DNA of 49,168 bases from Actinomycetota bacterium (GCA_005798855.1 SYIF01000082.1:1-49168), one strand, 5' to 3'. Numbered from the stretch's first letter, positions 1 to 9,950 are shown. The notes: generated from the sequence alone by a model not told the origin. A program made the numbers and translations.

Positions 1-576
1 CACGGCAACGGCACGCTGGCCGCCTTCTACGACGATCCGCGCGTCCTCACGATCTCTCTACACCAGGATAACAACTTCCCGGTCGACTCGGGTCTGCTGA
101 CGGAGACCGGTACAGGCGACGGCGTCGGCACGAGCCTCAACGTACCCCTGCCACCCGGATCCGGCAACGGAGCCTACGAGGACGCCTTCCGACGCGTCGT
201 GGTGCCAGCACTCGAGCGCTTCCAGCCCGAGTTCATCATTATCGCATCTGGCTTCGACGCCTCCGCCATGGACCCACTCGGCCGGCAGATGGTGTCACCA
301 CGGGGCTACGGCCGCCTGACGCGGCAAATGCTCGACGCAGCGGGATCGATCTGCGACGGTCACCTCGCCCTCACCCACGAAGGCGGCTATTCCGAGGTGC
401 TGGTGCCGTTCTGCGGCCTTGCGGTGATGGAGGAGCTCAGCGGCATCGAAACCGAGGCGCGCGGATCGATGTTCTACGAGACGGGTGACGCCATGGGCTA
501 CCAAGATCTACAGCCCCATCAGGCGACGGTAATCGACGCTGCTGCTGCCTTGATTGCGGGGATCCCCACGCCATAG
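1..576 (+). CDS. Histone deacetylase / acetoin-utilization (HDAC) family protein, 5'-truncated by window edge
   Basis: Frame open from base 1; motifs ISLHQDNNFPVDSG, FIIIASGFDASAMDPLG, THEGGYSE typical of class II HDAC-like hydrolases. Confidence 0.85.
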   Translation, partial: HGNGTLAAFYDDPRVLTISLHQDNNFPVDSGLLTETGTGDGVGTSLNVPLPPGSGNGAYEDAFRRVVVPALERFQPEFIIIASGFDASAMDPLGRQMVSPRGYGRLTRQMLDAAGSICDGHLALTHEGGYSEVLVPFCGLAVMEELSGIETEARGSMFYETGDAMGYQDLQPHQATVIDAAAALIAGIPTP

Positions 577-650
577 TTGTTCTCTCTTTACGTCGAGGCT
601 TTCAACCTCAATCTCTACCTCTACCACTCGTAGTGGCATAGAACGACGAA

Positions 651-698
651 GGGCTCTGGTTGCCTCTCCGTATGGAGAGGCAACCAGAGCCCTTTTTT
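651..698 (+). terminator. Rho-independent terminator between convergent HDAC-like gene and sodA
   Basis: Perfect 19-bp stem gggctctggttgcctctcc/gtat/ggagaggcaaccagagccc followed by TTTTTT. Confidence 0.93.
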
Positions 699-709
699 CG
701 TTCTCCGAC

Positions 710-1312
710 CTAGACCGCGGCGTCGTACTTTGCGCCGACTGCGTCCCAGTTGATGACGTTCCAGATTGCCTCGAGGTAGCCCGGGCGCTTGTTCTGGTAG
801 TTGAGGTAGTACGCGTGCTCCCAGACGTCGATGCCGAGGATCGGCGTCTTGCCTTCGGAGATCGGCGAATCCTGATTCGCGGTCGACATCACGGCCAGCT
901 TGCCACCGTCGACGACAAGCCACGACCAACCCGAACCGAAGCGCTTGATGCCGGCATCGGTCATCGCGGCCTTGAGTGCATCAAGGCCACCACAATCGGC
1001 ATCGACCGCCGCTGCGAGGGCACCGGACGGCGCGCCACCATTGGTACCGAGGATCTCCCAGAAGAGGGTGTGGTTGGCATGGCCACCAGCGTTGTTGCGC
1101 ACCGGACCCTGCTTGTCGGCGGGCAGCGACGACAGTTGCGTCAAGAGCTCCTCGACGGGGGTATTCTCCCAATCCGTGCCCGCAAGCGCAGCGTTGGCGT
1201 TGTCGACGTAGGCCTTGTGATGGCGATCGTGATGGATCTCCATCGTGAGGGCATCGATGTGGGGCTCGAGTGCGTCGAACGAGTAATCGAGAGCGGGAAG
1301 TTCAAAGGCCAT
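710..1312 (-). CDS. sodA: Superoxide dismutase (Fe/Mn family)
   Basis: [40 protein letters not shown]..., [19 protein letters not shown] signature; GAGGAGA upstream of ATG. Confidence 0.95.
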   Translation of the reverse strand: MAFELPALDYSFDALEPHIDALTMEIHHDRHHKAYVDNANAALAGTDWENTPVEELLTQLSSLPADKQGPVRNNAGGHANHTLFWEILGTNGGAPSGALAAAVDADCGGLDALKAAMTDAGIKRFGSGWSWLVVDGGKLAVMSTANQDSPISEGKTPILGIDVWEHAYYLNYQNKRPGYLEAIWNVINWDAVGAKYDAAV

Positions 1313-1398
1313 GGGTTCTCCTCGTGAGTGATGGGCGACGTGGGTTTTGCTGACTGCAGTGTTGTCGATTTTGACGACTCGTGCAGCCTTTCGCGCAA

Positions 1399-2265
1399 CT
1401 ATCGTGTCGGGACGAGCCGCCCATCGGTCTCGCGCACGATGATTCCCGCCAATTCGAGTTGCACGATCAGCGCCGCAGCACCTGCTGGCGTCAACCCACA
1501 GCGAGCCGCCAGCACGTCCGCCGAGACTGGCTCCCGACGCAACGCAGCGAGCACCTGCGATGCAGCACCTGTGATAGGTGGGTCGTCCTGACGCGCCGCT
1601 CCAGGGTCGATACCGAGCGCAATCAGAGCATCGGCGGTCTCCGTTAAGGCCGCGGCGCCATCCTTGAGCAACGCGTTGGTGCCGCCCGAACCGTTCGTCC
1701 ACGGCGCTCCTGGCACGGCCAAGACATCGCGACCGAGGTCGAGAGCCAGCCGCGCGGTGATCAAGGCTCCACTTCGCGCGGCTGCCTCAATCACGATCGT
1801 CGCGTCAGCAAGTGCCGCGACGATGCGATTGCGCTCGGGAAATCGAAACGGCGCCGGCGGCGTCCCAGGCGAATACTCGGAGAGCACAGCGCCCTCCGTC
1901 CTGATCCGTCGCGCGAGCGAAATCGTGGCAGACGGATAGTCGCGATCGATGCCGCAGCCCAGCACCGCCACGGTGCGTCCACCCCGCTCCAGTGCTCCCT
2001 CGTGCGCCCCCGCGTCGATGCCCCGCGCCAGCCCGGAGATCACTCCCACTCCGCTCGCAGCCAACTCGCCCGCCAGTCGGCGCGCAAACGCCACGCCCGC
2101 AACACTCGCGTTTCTCGACCCCACGATCGCCACGAGCGGTGGCGCGAGCAGGATCCCCAACCGTACCGCTCCCACTGGCGAACGCACGAACAGGCGGTCA
2201 GGTGGATTGGTAAGGTCGCACAGACGCTCCGGATAGTCCCGCGAGTCAAAGCCGATCACCGTCAT
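1399..2265 (-). CDS. dprA: DNA processing protein DprA
   Basis: Rossmann-fold DprA motifs ([40 protein letters not shown]); overlaps the comM stop by ATGA; 5' part of the longer tool ORF looks spurious. Confidence 0.92.
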   Translation of the reverse strand: MTVIGFDSRDYPERLCDLTNPPDRLFVRSPVGAVRLGILLAPPLVAIVGSRNASVAGVAFARRLAGELAASGVGVISGLARGIDAGAHEGALERGGRTVAVLGCGIDRDYPSATISLARRIRTEGAVLSEYSPGTPPAPFRFPERNRIVAALADATIVIEAAARSGALITARLALDLGRDVLAVPGAPWTNGSGGTNALLKDGAAALTETADALIALGIDPGAARQDDPPITGAASQVLAALRREPVSADVLAARCGLTPAGAAALIVQLELAGIIVRETDGRLVPTR

Positions 2266-3755
2266 GACAGCGCACCTAGTCGCAACGAAATCGCCTCGGC
2301 AATGCTGTCGGCACCGACCTCGACCTCGCCAGCCAAATCGGCAATCGTGCGTGCGACTCGCTGGATGCGATTCACCCCACGGGGGGACAGCAAGAGTCGG
2401 GCTGCCGCCTGATCGAGCAGCTGCTGGCCGTGCTCGTCCGGCCCAGCCAACTCGTCGAGCCTCCCCACAGGGATGCGTCCGTTGACGAACCCCCGCGTCG
2501 CTTGCAAGGCCCGGGCCGCCAGCACGCGCTCGCGCACCTGCAGCGTCGTCTCGGGCTGGTCGCTGCGAAGCACCTCTGGTGCCGGACGGGCGAGGTGGAC
2601 TCCGACGTCGATTCGATCCAGGAGTGGGCCGCTCGCCTTCCGCTGATATGCCTGCACCCGTTCGCGCGAGCAGGTACACGCCGCGGGCTCTGGACTCCCG
2701 CACGGACAGGGATTCATTGCCGCAATCAAGGCGAAGCGTGCTGGCAGCAGCAGCGAGCCCGACGCACGAGAGATCCTGACGGAGCCATCTTCAAGTGGCA
2801 CCCGAAGGGCCTCGAGCGCATCGCGCCGAAACTCCGGCAACTCGTCGAGAAACAGCACCCCACCCGTTGCGAGCGTCACTTCGCCCGGGCGGATCTTTGC
2901 TCCGCCGCCAACGAGTGCTGCCATCGTCGCCGAATGATGCGGTGCGCGGAACGGCGGCGTCCGCAGCAGCCCCGAGCCGTCCGGCAGCACACCGGCCGCC
3001 GAGTGGATGCGCGTCGCGAGTAGCGCCTGCTCGTCGTCGAGCGGCGGCAAGATCCCCGCAAGTCGCTTCGCAAGCATCGTCTTGCCGACACCGGGCGGAC
3101 CGACCATCAACAGGTTGTGGTCACCAGCCGCGCAGATCTCGAGTGCCCGTCGTGCCGACGGCTGACCCCGCACGTCGATCAAATCGGGCACGATCTCGCT
3201 GGGACGCGGCTCGCGCGCCACGATCGGGCGCGGCACATCCTCACCATTGAGAATCCGCACGGCTTCACGCAACGTGGCGCAGCCGATCGGACGACAACCA
3301 GGCACCAGCGACGCCTCGTGGGCGCACTGCTCGGGGCACAGCAACGTCGGGCGCCCATCGCGTACCGCCGCCTCCGCGATCGAGAGGATGCCCGGAACCG
3401 GCCGTAGCCGACCGTCGAAGGCCAACTCGCCCACCGCAGCAACCTCGCCAAGCGTGTCTTGATTGACCCAACCAAACCCCGCCATCACCGCTAATGCAAT
3501 CGGCAGATCGAAGCCGGCTCCCTCTTTGCGCACCTCCGCCGGTGCCAAATTGGCGAGAATCACCGCCTTGTGAATCAGGAGGCCCGCCGCAGCCGCTGCC
3601 GAACGGATCCGCGCCCGCGCCTCTTGCAGCGCCTTATCGGGCAGCCCCACGATCGTGAAGGCACCAGCGCCATCCCGTTCGGAGACGTAGGTTTCGACCT
3701 CGATCGGAATCGCATCGAGTCCAACAACGGCGTAGGCGCGTGCGTGAGTGAGCAT
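2262..3755 (-). CDS. comM: YifB/ComM family Mg-chelatase-like AAA ATPase
   Basis: GPPGVGKTMLAKRL Walker A, FLDELPEF, AAMNPCPCG motifs. Confidence 0.94.
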   Translation of the reverse strand: MLTHARAYAVVGLDAIPIEVETYVSERDGAGAFTIVGLPDKALQEARARIRSAAAAAGLLIHKAVILANLAPAEVRKEGAGFDLPIALAVMAGFGWVNQDTLGEVAAVGELAFDGRLRPVPGILSIAEAAVRDGRPTLLCPEQCAHEASLVPGCRPIGCATLREAVRILNGEDVPRPIVAREPRPSEIVPDLIDVRGQPSARRALEICAAGDHNLLMVGPPGVGKTMLAKRLAGILPPLDDEQALLATRIHSAAGVLPDGSGLLRTPPFRAPHHSATMAALVGGGAKIRPGEVTLATGGVLFLDELPEFRRDALEALRVPLEDGSVRISRASGSLLLPARFALIAAMNPCPCGSPEPAACTCSRERVQAYQRKASGPLLDRIDVGVHLARPAPEVLRSDQPETTLQVRERVLAARALQATRGFVNGRIPVGRLDELAGPDEHGQQLLDQAAARLLLSPRGVNRIQRVARTIADLAGEVEVGADSIAEAISLRLGALS

Positions 3756-3797
3756 GGCTCGAGCCTGTCAGGCCGAAACAGGTTCGCGAGCCTCTAG

Positions 3798-4217
3798 TTA
3801 GAGCATCACTCGCTCGGACTCCGACAGGTGCGTGTCCCCGTCGATCGCACTACGCACGATCTGCACGCGCCACCCGTCAATTGCGACGAGATCGACACGC
3901 ATTCCCGTGACCCACGAGTAGCGCCCGCGTAGCTGCACGCCTGCCCGAAGGAGTCGTCGTGCCTGGTCATAGCCAAGCGCCTGACGCGCACCGCCGCGTG
4001 CAGATGTGCGCCGCCGCTTGACCTCGACAAGAACCAACTGGTTACCCCGCCGGCAGACCAGATCGAGCTGCGTGCCGCCAACCCGCACGTTGCGGCCGAG
4101 CACCCGATAGCCGCAACAGAGATAAAGTAGCGCGGCGACACGCTCACCATCGCGCCCCGCCTGTGCGGGAGACCTACGCAGCGATAGCAATTGGCGCAAA
4201 CGAGAAGCGATGTGCAT
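3798..4217 (-). CDS. YraN/UPF0102 family nuclease-like protein
   Basis: GRDGERVAALLYLCCGYRVLGRNVRVGGTQLDLVCRR..LVLVEVKRR pattern; located between comM and rnhB. Confidence 0.85.
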   Translation of the reverse strand: MHIASRLRQLLSLRRSPAQAGRDGERVAALLYLCCGYRVLGRNVRVGGTQLDLVCRRGNQLVLVEVKRRRTSARGGARQALGYDQARRLLRAGVQLRGRYSWVTGMRVDLVAIDGWRVQIVRSAIDGDTHLSESERVML

Positions 4218-4824
4218 GACAGGGCCCCAGTCGCGTGATGGCCTCTCGATGCACCGCTGTGCCATATCCCGCGTGGGCCGCAAAGCCGTAGCCCGGCGAC
4301 GCCGCGTCAAGACCCTCCATCACACGATCGCGCGTCGTCTTAGCAACAACCGAGGCAGCCGCAATTGCCGCGCTCGTCGCATCGCCCCTGACGAGTTGCT
4401 GATGGGCGCGCGCCTGCATTGGCAGTGCAAAGCCATCGACCAGCAACGCGGCTCCTTCGGGCGCTGCCAGCAGATCGAGCGCGCGACTCAGCCCACCCAG
4501 GTTGGCGGCTTGGATGCCATAGTCGTCGATCTCCGTGCTGGCAACTGCGACGACGGCAATGCTCAGCGCAACGGCGCCAATCACCAATACGAGTTCATCA
4601 CGCACCCTGGCGGAGATCTTCTTCGAATCGTTCAGGCGCATCAGCAGGGCCTGCTCCTCCGCGCCAAGAGCGCCCGGTTCCAGCAGCACCGCAGCGGCCA
4701 CGAGCGGCCCCGCCAAGGCACCACGCCCAGCCTCGTCGACTCCTGCCACGAAGCGCTGCCCCAACGCGCGATCGTGCGCGAGGAGTGCCAACCCGGGAGT
4801 CCGATTGCGTGCGGGAGAAGCCAT
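4174..4824 (-). CDS. rnhB: Ribonuclease HII
   Basis: AGVDEAGRGALAGPLVAAAV, LNDSKKIS, GYGFAAHAGYGT motifs. Confidence 0.95.
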   Translation of the reverse strand: MASPARNRTPGLALLAHDRALGQRFVAGVDEAGRGALAGPLVAAAVLLEPGALGAEEQALLMRLNDSKKISARVRDELVLVIGAVALSIAVVAVASTEIDDYGIQAANLGGLSRALDLLAAPEGAALLVDGFALPMQARAHQQLVRGDATSAAIAAASVVAKTTRDRVMEGLDAASPGYGFAAHAGYGTAVHREAITRLGPCHAHRFSFAPIAIAA

Positions 4825-4883
4825 GCCTCGAGACTAGCCGCTCCGTCGGCGCCCAAAACGCGCAGCTCGGTTCGCGTTACGCG

Positions 4884-5798
4884 CTAGAGGATGCCGATGC
4901 GCGACAATGGCGTCAGCACCGCCACCACGCGACCCATCAGAGCCTGCTCGGGCACCGCGCCGTAGACCCGCGAGTCGATCAGCGTGCCCGCGCGGTCGTC
5001 CGACATAACCCAGACCGTGCCGGGCGGAATCCGAATCGGTCCGAAATCAGGCGTTGGCGTGCGCAGATACATCAGCTCGGACGGCGTCGTACATTCATCT
5101 TCTGGCTGCAGGCCGACTGCCGCATCTGGCAGCTTCTTGCAGATGTACAGGGCGCCATCGATCGCCCCGATCACCTCGCCCGCAGAGCCAATGATTCGAC
5201 CGACACCAGCGATCCCATCCGACGAGCTGAGCGCCGCATCGACACCTTCAAAACGATCGACCGTCACGACATCGCCTCGCCCAACGGGAGCAACCCATTT
5301 CGGGACAATCAGCACGCGATCGCCAGCCATGATGCGATCCCCCATCGCCGCGCGTGGCACGTCAACACCATGAGGTGCTGCCCGCAACACAATGCCCATC
5401 ATCAAGGCGCTCAAGACCAACCCCGCGAGCAGCGCAACAACCGCATACCCCATCGGCCAAGCCAGCCCATCGTCAGGCACCTTACGAATCGAGCGCCGAC
5501 GACTCCACATCACGAGACAGACACCGAGTGGGCCAAAGATGATCGCGATGATCGCCGCGATCACACCCTGCGAGCGTCGCAATCCTGCGTCCAGCACGAC
5601 AACGGCAGCCCAGAGCCCCCAGACGAACGCGGCAGCCCACATGAATGGTGGCCAGACGACCGCTGCGAGCAGAAACAGGACGACGAGCAGCAACCCCACC
5701 AAGGGACGTGGCCAACGCGCCCAGCCGGCAAGCCAGAGCAGGCGCGGCGCACGCTTCAGCCGGTTGCGGCGCCGCTGTCGGGGCTCGCTCGCTGCCAT
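4884..5798 (-). CDS. Signal peptidase I (S26) family protein with N-terminal multi-TM region; catalytic Ser and Lys positions substituted (putative pseudoprotease)
   Basis: C-terminal half aligns with the adjacent LepB (VPRAAMGDRIMAGDRVL vs VPSGSMEPMIAVGERII; GVGRIIGSAGEVIGAIDGALYI vs FVKRLIGMPGETIGAIGGQLYV); N-terminus has several hydrophobic helices. Confidence 0.8.
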   Translation of the reverse strand: MAASEPRQRRRNRLKRAPRLLWLAGWARWPRPLVGLLLVVLFLLAAVVWPPFMWAAAFVWGLWAAVVVLDAGLRRSQGVIAAIIAIIFGPLGVCLVMWSRRRSIRKVPDDGLAWPMGYAVVALLAGLVLSALMMGIVLRAAPHGVDVPRAAMGDRIMAGDRVLIVPKWVAPVGRGDVVTVDRFEGVDAALSSSDGIAGVGRIIGSAGEVIGAIDGALYICKKLPDAAVGLQPEDECTTPSELMYLRTPTPDFGPIRIPPGTVWVMSDDRAGTLIDSRVYGAVPEQALMGRVVAVLTPLSRIGIL

Positions 5799-5801
5799 CG
5801 G

Positions 5802-6401
5802 CTACCAGATCGAAATGCGGCTGGGCGGCCAGTACGACATAAACGCGAGACCAATCATCTGGTCACGCGTAATCGGGCCCCAGTTGCGGGAGTCGTCAGA
5901 GTCGGCACGGTTATCGCCCATCATGAAGTAGCGATCCGCCGGAATCGTCGTCGGACCGAAGTCGTCTTGCGGACTCGACACAAACGGTTGATCCGGGAAC
6001 GTGCAGCCCGGCGTGCTCTTAACAGGTTGACCCTCCTCGGGGCCCTTCCCGAGACAGACATAGAGTTGTCCACCAATGGCGCCAATCGTCTCGCCCGGCA
6101 TGCCAATCAGCCGCTTAACGAACGTCTCATCCGAGGCCGTGTCCGTGTCGTAAACATCGGCACCCACACCATTCGGATGGAAAACGATGATCTGTTCGCG
6201 ACTCGGGTCGGAGAAGCGGTACGTGAAGCGAGCGGCGATGATGCGCTCGCCAACCGCGATCATCGGCTCCATCGAACCCGACGGCACACGGTACGGCTTA
6301 ACGATGAAGGCCTGAACGAGATAGGCGATAACGACCGCCACGGCGACGGTGAGCACCAGGTCGACGACCGGGTGCTTACGGAAGTCATTTAGCGATGCCA
6401 C
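5802..6401 (-). CDS. lepB: Signal peptidase I
   Basis: N-terminal TM helix, PSGSMEPM catalytic Ser box, FVKRLIGMPGE Lys box, MMGDNRADSDDSR; GTG start. Confidence 0.94.
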   Translation of the reverse strand: MASLNDFRKHPVVDLVLTVAVAVVIAYLVQAFIVKPYRVPSGSMEPMIAVGERIIAARFTYRFSDPSREQIIVFHPNGVGADVYDTDTASDETFVKRLIGMPGETIGAIGGQLYVCLGKGPEEGQPVKSTPGCTFPDQPFVSSPQDDFGPTTIPADRYFMMGDNRADSDDSRNWGPITRDQMIGLAFMSYWPPSRISIW

Positions 6402-6445
6402 GTGAACCTCATACTACGACGCGCGCACGCGGCCGTGACACGTGC

Positions 6446-6787
6446 CTACTGAAGCTTCTCGCGGATGCGGGCCTGCTTGCCTACCTTGTCTCGCAGGTAG
6501 TACAGCTTGGCGCGGCGAACCATGCCGATTGCGCCCACATCGATCTTGTCAATCTTGGGGGAATGCAGCGGGAACGTACGCTCAACACCGACGCCGAACG
6601 ACTGCTTGCGCACCGTAAAGGTCTCGCGCGTGCCGTGGCCATGGCGCTTGATGCAGACACCCTCAAAGACCTGAACGCGCTGGCGGTTGCCCTCGATCAC
6701 GCGGAAATGGACCCTGACGGAGTCCCCAGCTTTGAACTTAGGGACATCCCGGCGCTGGGCTGCTTCGATCTCTTCGACAATGTTCAT
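6446..6787 (-). CDS. rplS: 50S ribosomal protein L19
   Basis: [37 protein letters not shown]. Confidence 0.97.
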   Translation of the reverse strand: MNIVEEIEAAQRRDVPKFKAGDSVRVHFRVIEGNRQRVQVFEGVCIKRHGHGTRETFTVRKQSFGVGVERTFPLHSPKIDKIDVGAIGMVRRAKLYYLRDKVGKQARIREKLQ

Positions 6788-6842
6788 ACCGGTGGGGACT
6801 CTACCCCAGATCGTCGTTGGACCCCGCAGGTTCCCCTCGTCT

Positions 6843-6885
6843 GATCAGCTTCCTAATCGGGTCTGACCCGATTAGGAAGCTGATC
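6843..6885. repeat. 43-bp near-perfect palindrome at the trmD 3' end
   Basis: gatcagcttcctaatcgggtc-t-gacccgattaggaagctgatc; contains the last codons and stop of trmD. Confidence 0.92.
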
Positions 6886-7555
6886 CACGCTCGGATTGCT
6901 CACGCCGCCAGGCCGCGATCCGGCGATGATCGCCCGAACGGAGGATCTCCGGCACCTCCCAACCTCGAAACTCGAGCGGCCGGGTGTAGTGCGGATACTC
7001 GGGTAGACCGTCCAGTGCGGGCGCGAACGACTCCTCTTCCGCCGACTCGTCGTGTCCCAGCGCGCCGGGCAGGTGTCGCGTGACGGCATCGACCACTACC
7101 ATCGCCGCTACCTCCCCACCGGCGAGGATGTACGGACCGAGCGAGAGCGTCTCTGTGGCCACATGGTCGAGCACACGCTGATCGAAGCCCTCATAGCGTC
7201 CACAGAGCAGCGTGATCGCGCCCGCCCCGGCGAGCTCGCGCGAGTACGCGTCGTCAAACTGACGCCCACGTGCGTCGAGCGCGATGATGCGGCGCTGTTT
7301 GCGCACGTCATCGAGCGGCTGCCCGTAGACGCCCTCGACGGCCGCGACCGTCGTGTCCACCCGCACGACCATCCCTGCACCACCACCATACGGCGTGTCG
7401 TCGACGGCGTGGTGCGGCAGGTCGCTGTAGGTGCGCATGTCGTGGATGCCAAGCGCGAGCTCGCCGTCCAACGCATTCTTGATATGCCGCTCGTCGCCCA
7501 GCCAGTCGAACCAGGCGGGGAAGAGCGTCAGGATATCGAGGGAGAGCATCCGCAC
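6872..7555 (-). CDS. trmD: tRNA (guanine37-N1)-methyltransferase TrmD
   Basis: LDILTLFPAWFDW, DDTPYGGGAGMV, LCGRYEGFDQRV, YILAGGE. Confidence 0.96.
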   Translation of the reverse strand: MRMLSLDILTLFPAWFDWLGDERHIKNALDGELALGIHDMRTYSDLPHHAVDDTPYGGGAGMVVRVDTTVAAVEGVYGQPLDDVRKQRRIIALDARGRQFDDAYSRELAGAGAITLLCGRYEGFDQRVLDHVATETLSLGPYILAGGEVAAMVVVDAVTRHLPGALGHDESAEEESFAPALDGLPEYPHYTRPLEFRGWEVPEILRSGDHRRIAAWRREQSERGSAS

Positions 7556-7584
7556 ATGATGACGGTTAAGCCAAGGCTATGGCT

Positions 7585-8091
7585 CTACTCGACGGGCTCG
7601 ATCTCGAAGCCCTCGATCAGCACTAAGCGACGATCCGCGATGTCGACGGTCGGCACCACAGCCGCAACAAACGGAACGCGCGCCTCGCCGATCAGAAGTG
7701 TGTCGTGTGCAACGCCGTCCTCGACAGCCGTGATCTCGCCCAACGATGTGCCGTCGGCGTACTCGATCGTGCAGCCAATTAGATCGAAGCGGAAATAGGC
7801 ATCACTGTCTGGCTCGGGCAAGGCTGCCCGCGGCAACTCGAGCGGTGCACCACGCAGCGCTTCACAGGCCGAGCGGTCGGCAGCACCGGTAAGATTGATC
7901 AGTGGGGCGAGCTCGTCGCCACGACTCCGCGAGACCGTGCGCTCGGAGCCATTGACGAGCACCACGCTGTCCTGCGGAAAATCCCACCAGCCACACGGGT
8001 CGGCAACACGAAACGAGCCATCCAGGCCATGCGGCTTGCCGACCGTGCCGACACGCACGCGCTCGGGGCGCCACGGAAAGGCGTCGCTCAT
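7585..8091 (-). CDS. rimM: Ribosome maturation factor RimM
   Basis: RVGTVGKPHGLDGSFRV..., DIADRRLVLI; position between trmD and the KH protein/rpsP. Confidence 0.93.
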   Translation of the reverse strand: MSDAFPWRPERVRVGTVGKPHGLDGSFRVADPCGWWDFPQDSVVLVNGSERTVSRSRGDELAPLINLTGAADRSACEALRGAPLELPRAALPEPDSDAYFRFDLIGCTIEYADGTSLGEITAVEDGVAHDTLLIGEARVPFVAAVVPTVDIADRRLVLIEGFEIEPVE

Positions 8092-8363
8092 GCGGGTTGA
8101 GCAGCAGGCGACTCGTCTACCTCGACGAGCACACGACGGCCGCTCTTGACGGCACCCGCACGCACGACCGAACGAATCGCTCGCACGACACGACCGCCAC
8201 GGCCAATCACCTTGCCGCGATCCTCCGGCGCCACGACAATGCGCAGCACGATCGCCTCATCGGTCATCTCCACCGTCACCTTGACGGCGTCGGGCTCATC
8301 GACCAGGCCGAGTACGAGGTACTCGCACAGCTCCCGAACGTCCCTCGGGGGCTCGACCCCCAT
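8088..8363 (-). CDS. khpA: KH-domain RNA-binding protein (KhpA/YlqC)
   Basis: LCEYLVLGLVDEPDAV..., GKVIGRGGRVVRAIRSVVRA. Confidence 0.92.
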   Translation of the reverse strand: MGVEPPRDVRELCEYLVLGLVDEPDAVKVTVEMTDEAIVLRIVVAPEDRGKVIGRGGRVVRAIRSVVRAGAVKSGRRVLVEVDESPAAQPA

Positions 8364-8366
8364 CGG

Positions 8367-8606
8367 CTAAATGATGCCTTGCTTCTGCAGCAGGCGATAG
8401 ACGGGCTGCGAAGGCTGAGCGCCCTTGCTGAGCCAATGCTTGGCGCGAGCCTCGTCGATTTCGATCAACGACGGCTCGAGCTGAGGGTTGTAACGCCCAA
8501 TCGACTCGAGCGCGCGGCCATCGCGCGGCGAGGCGTCGTCGGTGACGACAACGCGATAGATGGGGTTCTTCTTGGACCCAAAGCGGGAGAGACGAATTTT
8601 GACCAC
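8367..8606 (-). CDS. rpsP: 30S ribosomal protein S16
   Basis: MVKIRLSRFGSKKNPIYRVVVTDDASPRDGRALESIGRYNP. Confidence 0.97.
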   Translation of the reverse strand: MVKIRLSRFGSKKNPIYRVVVTDDASPRDGRALESIGRYNPQLEPSLIEIDEARAKHWLSKGAQPSQPVYRLLQKQGII

Positions 8607-8615
8607 GGCGGGATC

Positions 8616-9950
8616 CTACATCTTTCCTTGCATATTAGGCGGCAGCATCGGCATTTTCGGCTTCTTTCCATTCGCCATCTGCTTCATCATCTTCTTCATC
8701 TGCTCGTATTGCTTGAGCAATTCGTTGACCTGCTGAACCGTCACGCCCGAGCCGGCAGCGATGCGCGCACGGCGCGAACCATTGATGACCGACGGATTTT
8801 TCCGCTCTTGCATCGTCATCGACAGGATGATCGCCTCAACACGATCGAGCTGACCATCGTCGATGTTGGCGTTCTTCAACTGCTTGCCGACGCCGGGCAG
8901 CATGCCCAGCACGCTCGACAGCGACCCCATCTTCCGGATCGAGCGCAGCTGGTCGAGCATGTCGTCAAGGCCGAATTCGGCCTTGCGCATCTTCCGCTCG
9001 AGTTCCTCCGCCTTGTCCTTGTCGACCAGCTCCTCGGCCTTCTCGATCAGACTCAGAACGTCGCCCATGCCGAGGATGCGCGAGGCAAGGCGCTCCGGGT
9101 GGAACTCCTCGATCTGATCAATCTTCTCACCCGTCGTGATGACCTTGATCGGCACGCCCGTGATGGCACGCACTGAGAGGGCCGCACCGCCGCGAGCATC
9201 GCCGTCGAGCTTCGTCAGAATCAGACCGTCGAAGGCAATCGCGGCCTGGAAGTTTTGCGCCGTCACGACCGCGTCCTGGCCGGTCATGCTGTCGAGCACG
9301 AGCAGCGTGTCGGTCGGACGCACCGCGTCACGGATCTTGACGAGCTCGCCCATCAAGTCCTTATCAACCGTCAGGCGGCCAGCGGTGTCGACGATGACGA
9401 CATCGCGACCCTGCTCCTTGGCCTGCTGGATACCCCACTTCGCGATCTCGACCGGGTCCATGTCGGCGCCACGCTCGTAGACGGGCACACCGGCCTCTGT
9501 TCCGACGGTGACAAGCTGCTGGATCGCGGCGGGTCGATAGACGTCGCAGGCCACCAACGCCGGCTTCTTGCCCTGCTTGGCAATCAACTTGGCGAGCTTC
9601 GCACAGGTCGTCGTCTTGCCGGAACCCTGGAGGCCGCAGACGAGGATCACTGCTGGGTTGCCGGCGAGCGAGAGTTTCGATGAGCCCTCGCCCATCAGCT
9701 TCGTCAGTTCGTCGTGGACGATCTTGACGACCTCCTGGCCCGGGGTCAGGCTCTCCGAGACCTCGGAGCCAAGGGCGCGCTCCTTAATCGTTGCGACGAA
9801 TTGCTTGACGACATCGAAGTTGACGTCGGCCTCGAGCAATGCGAGACGGATCTCGCGAATCGCCGCGTTGACGTCGTCCTCGCTCAGACGCCCGCGCGAA
9901 CGCAGGTCGCCCAGAACGCCGCCGAGTCGGTCGGAGAGAGAGTCAAGCAT
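8616..9950 (-). CDS. ffh: Signal recognition particle protein Ffh
   Basis: MLDSLSDRLGGVLGDL..., GLQGSGKTTTCAKLA, methionine-rich C-terminus; upstream part of the 775-aa tool ORF is antisense readthrough. Confidence 0.96.
   Translation of the reverse strand: MLDSLSDRLGGVLGDLRSRGRLSEDDVNAAIREIRLALLEADVNFDVVKQFVATIKERALGSEVSESLTPGQEVVKIVHDELTKLMGEGSSKLSLAGNPAVILVCGLQGSGKTTTCAKLAKLIAKQGKKPALVACDVYRPAAIQQLVTVGTEAGVPVYERGADMDPVEIAKWGIQQAKEQGRDVVIVDTAGRLTVDKDLMGELVKIRDAVRPTDTLLVLDSMTGQDAVVTAQNFQAAIAFDGLILTKLDGDARGGAALSVRAITGVPIKVITTGEKIDQIEEFHPERLASRILGMGDVLSLIEKAEELVDKDKAEELERKMRKAEFGLDDMLDQLRSIRKMGSLSSVLGMLPGVGKQLKNANIDDGQLDRVEAIILSMTMQERKNPSVINGSRRARIAAGSGVTVQQVNELLKQYEQMKKMMKQMANGKKPKMPMLPPNMQGKM

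Noticed and set aside
651-698. Possible mobile-element end or REP
   Set aside because: A single perfect stem followed by a T-tract between convergent genes is fully explained as an intrinsic terminator.
1399-2703. 434-aa version of DprA
   Set aside because: Extra N-terminus overlaps ComM in another frame and is Arg/Pro-rich; the MTVIGF start overlapping the comM stop is more plausible.
4419-6392. 657-aa + strand ORF over rnhB/lepB genes
   Set aside because: Antisense to three clear coding genes; His/Arg-rich composition typical of a shadow ORF.
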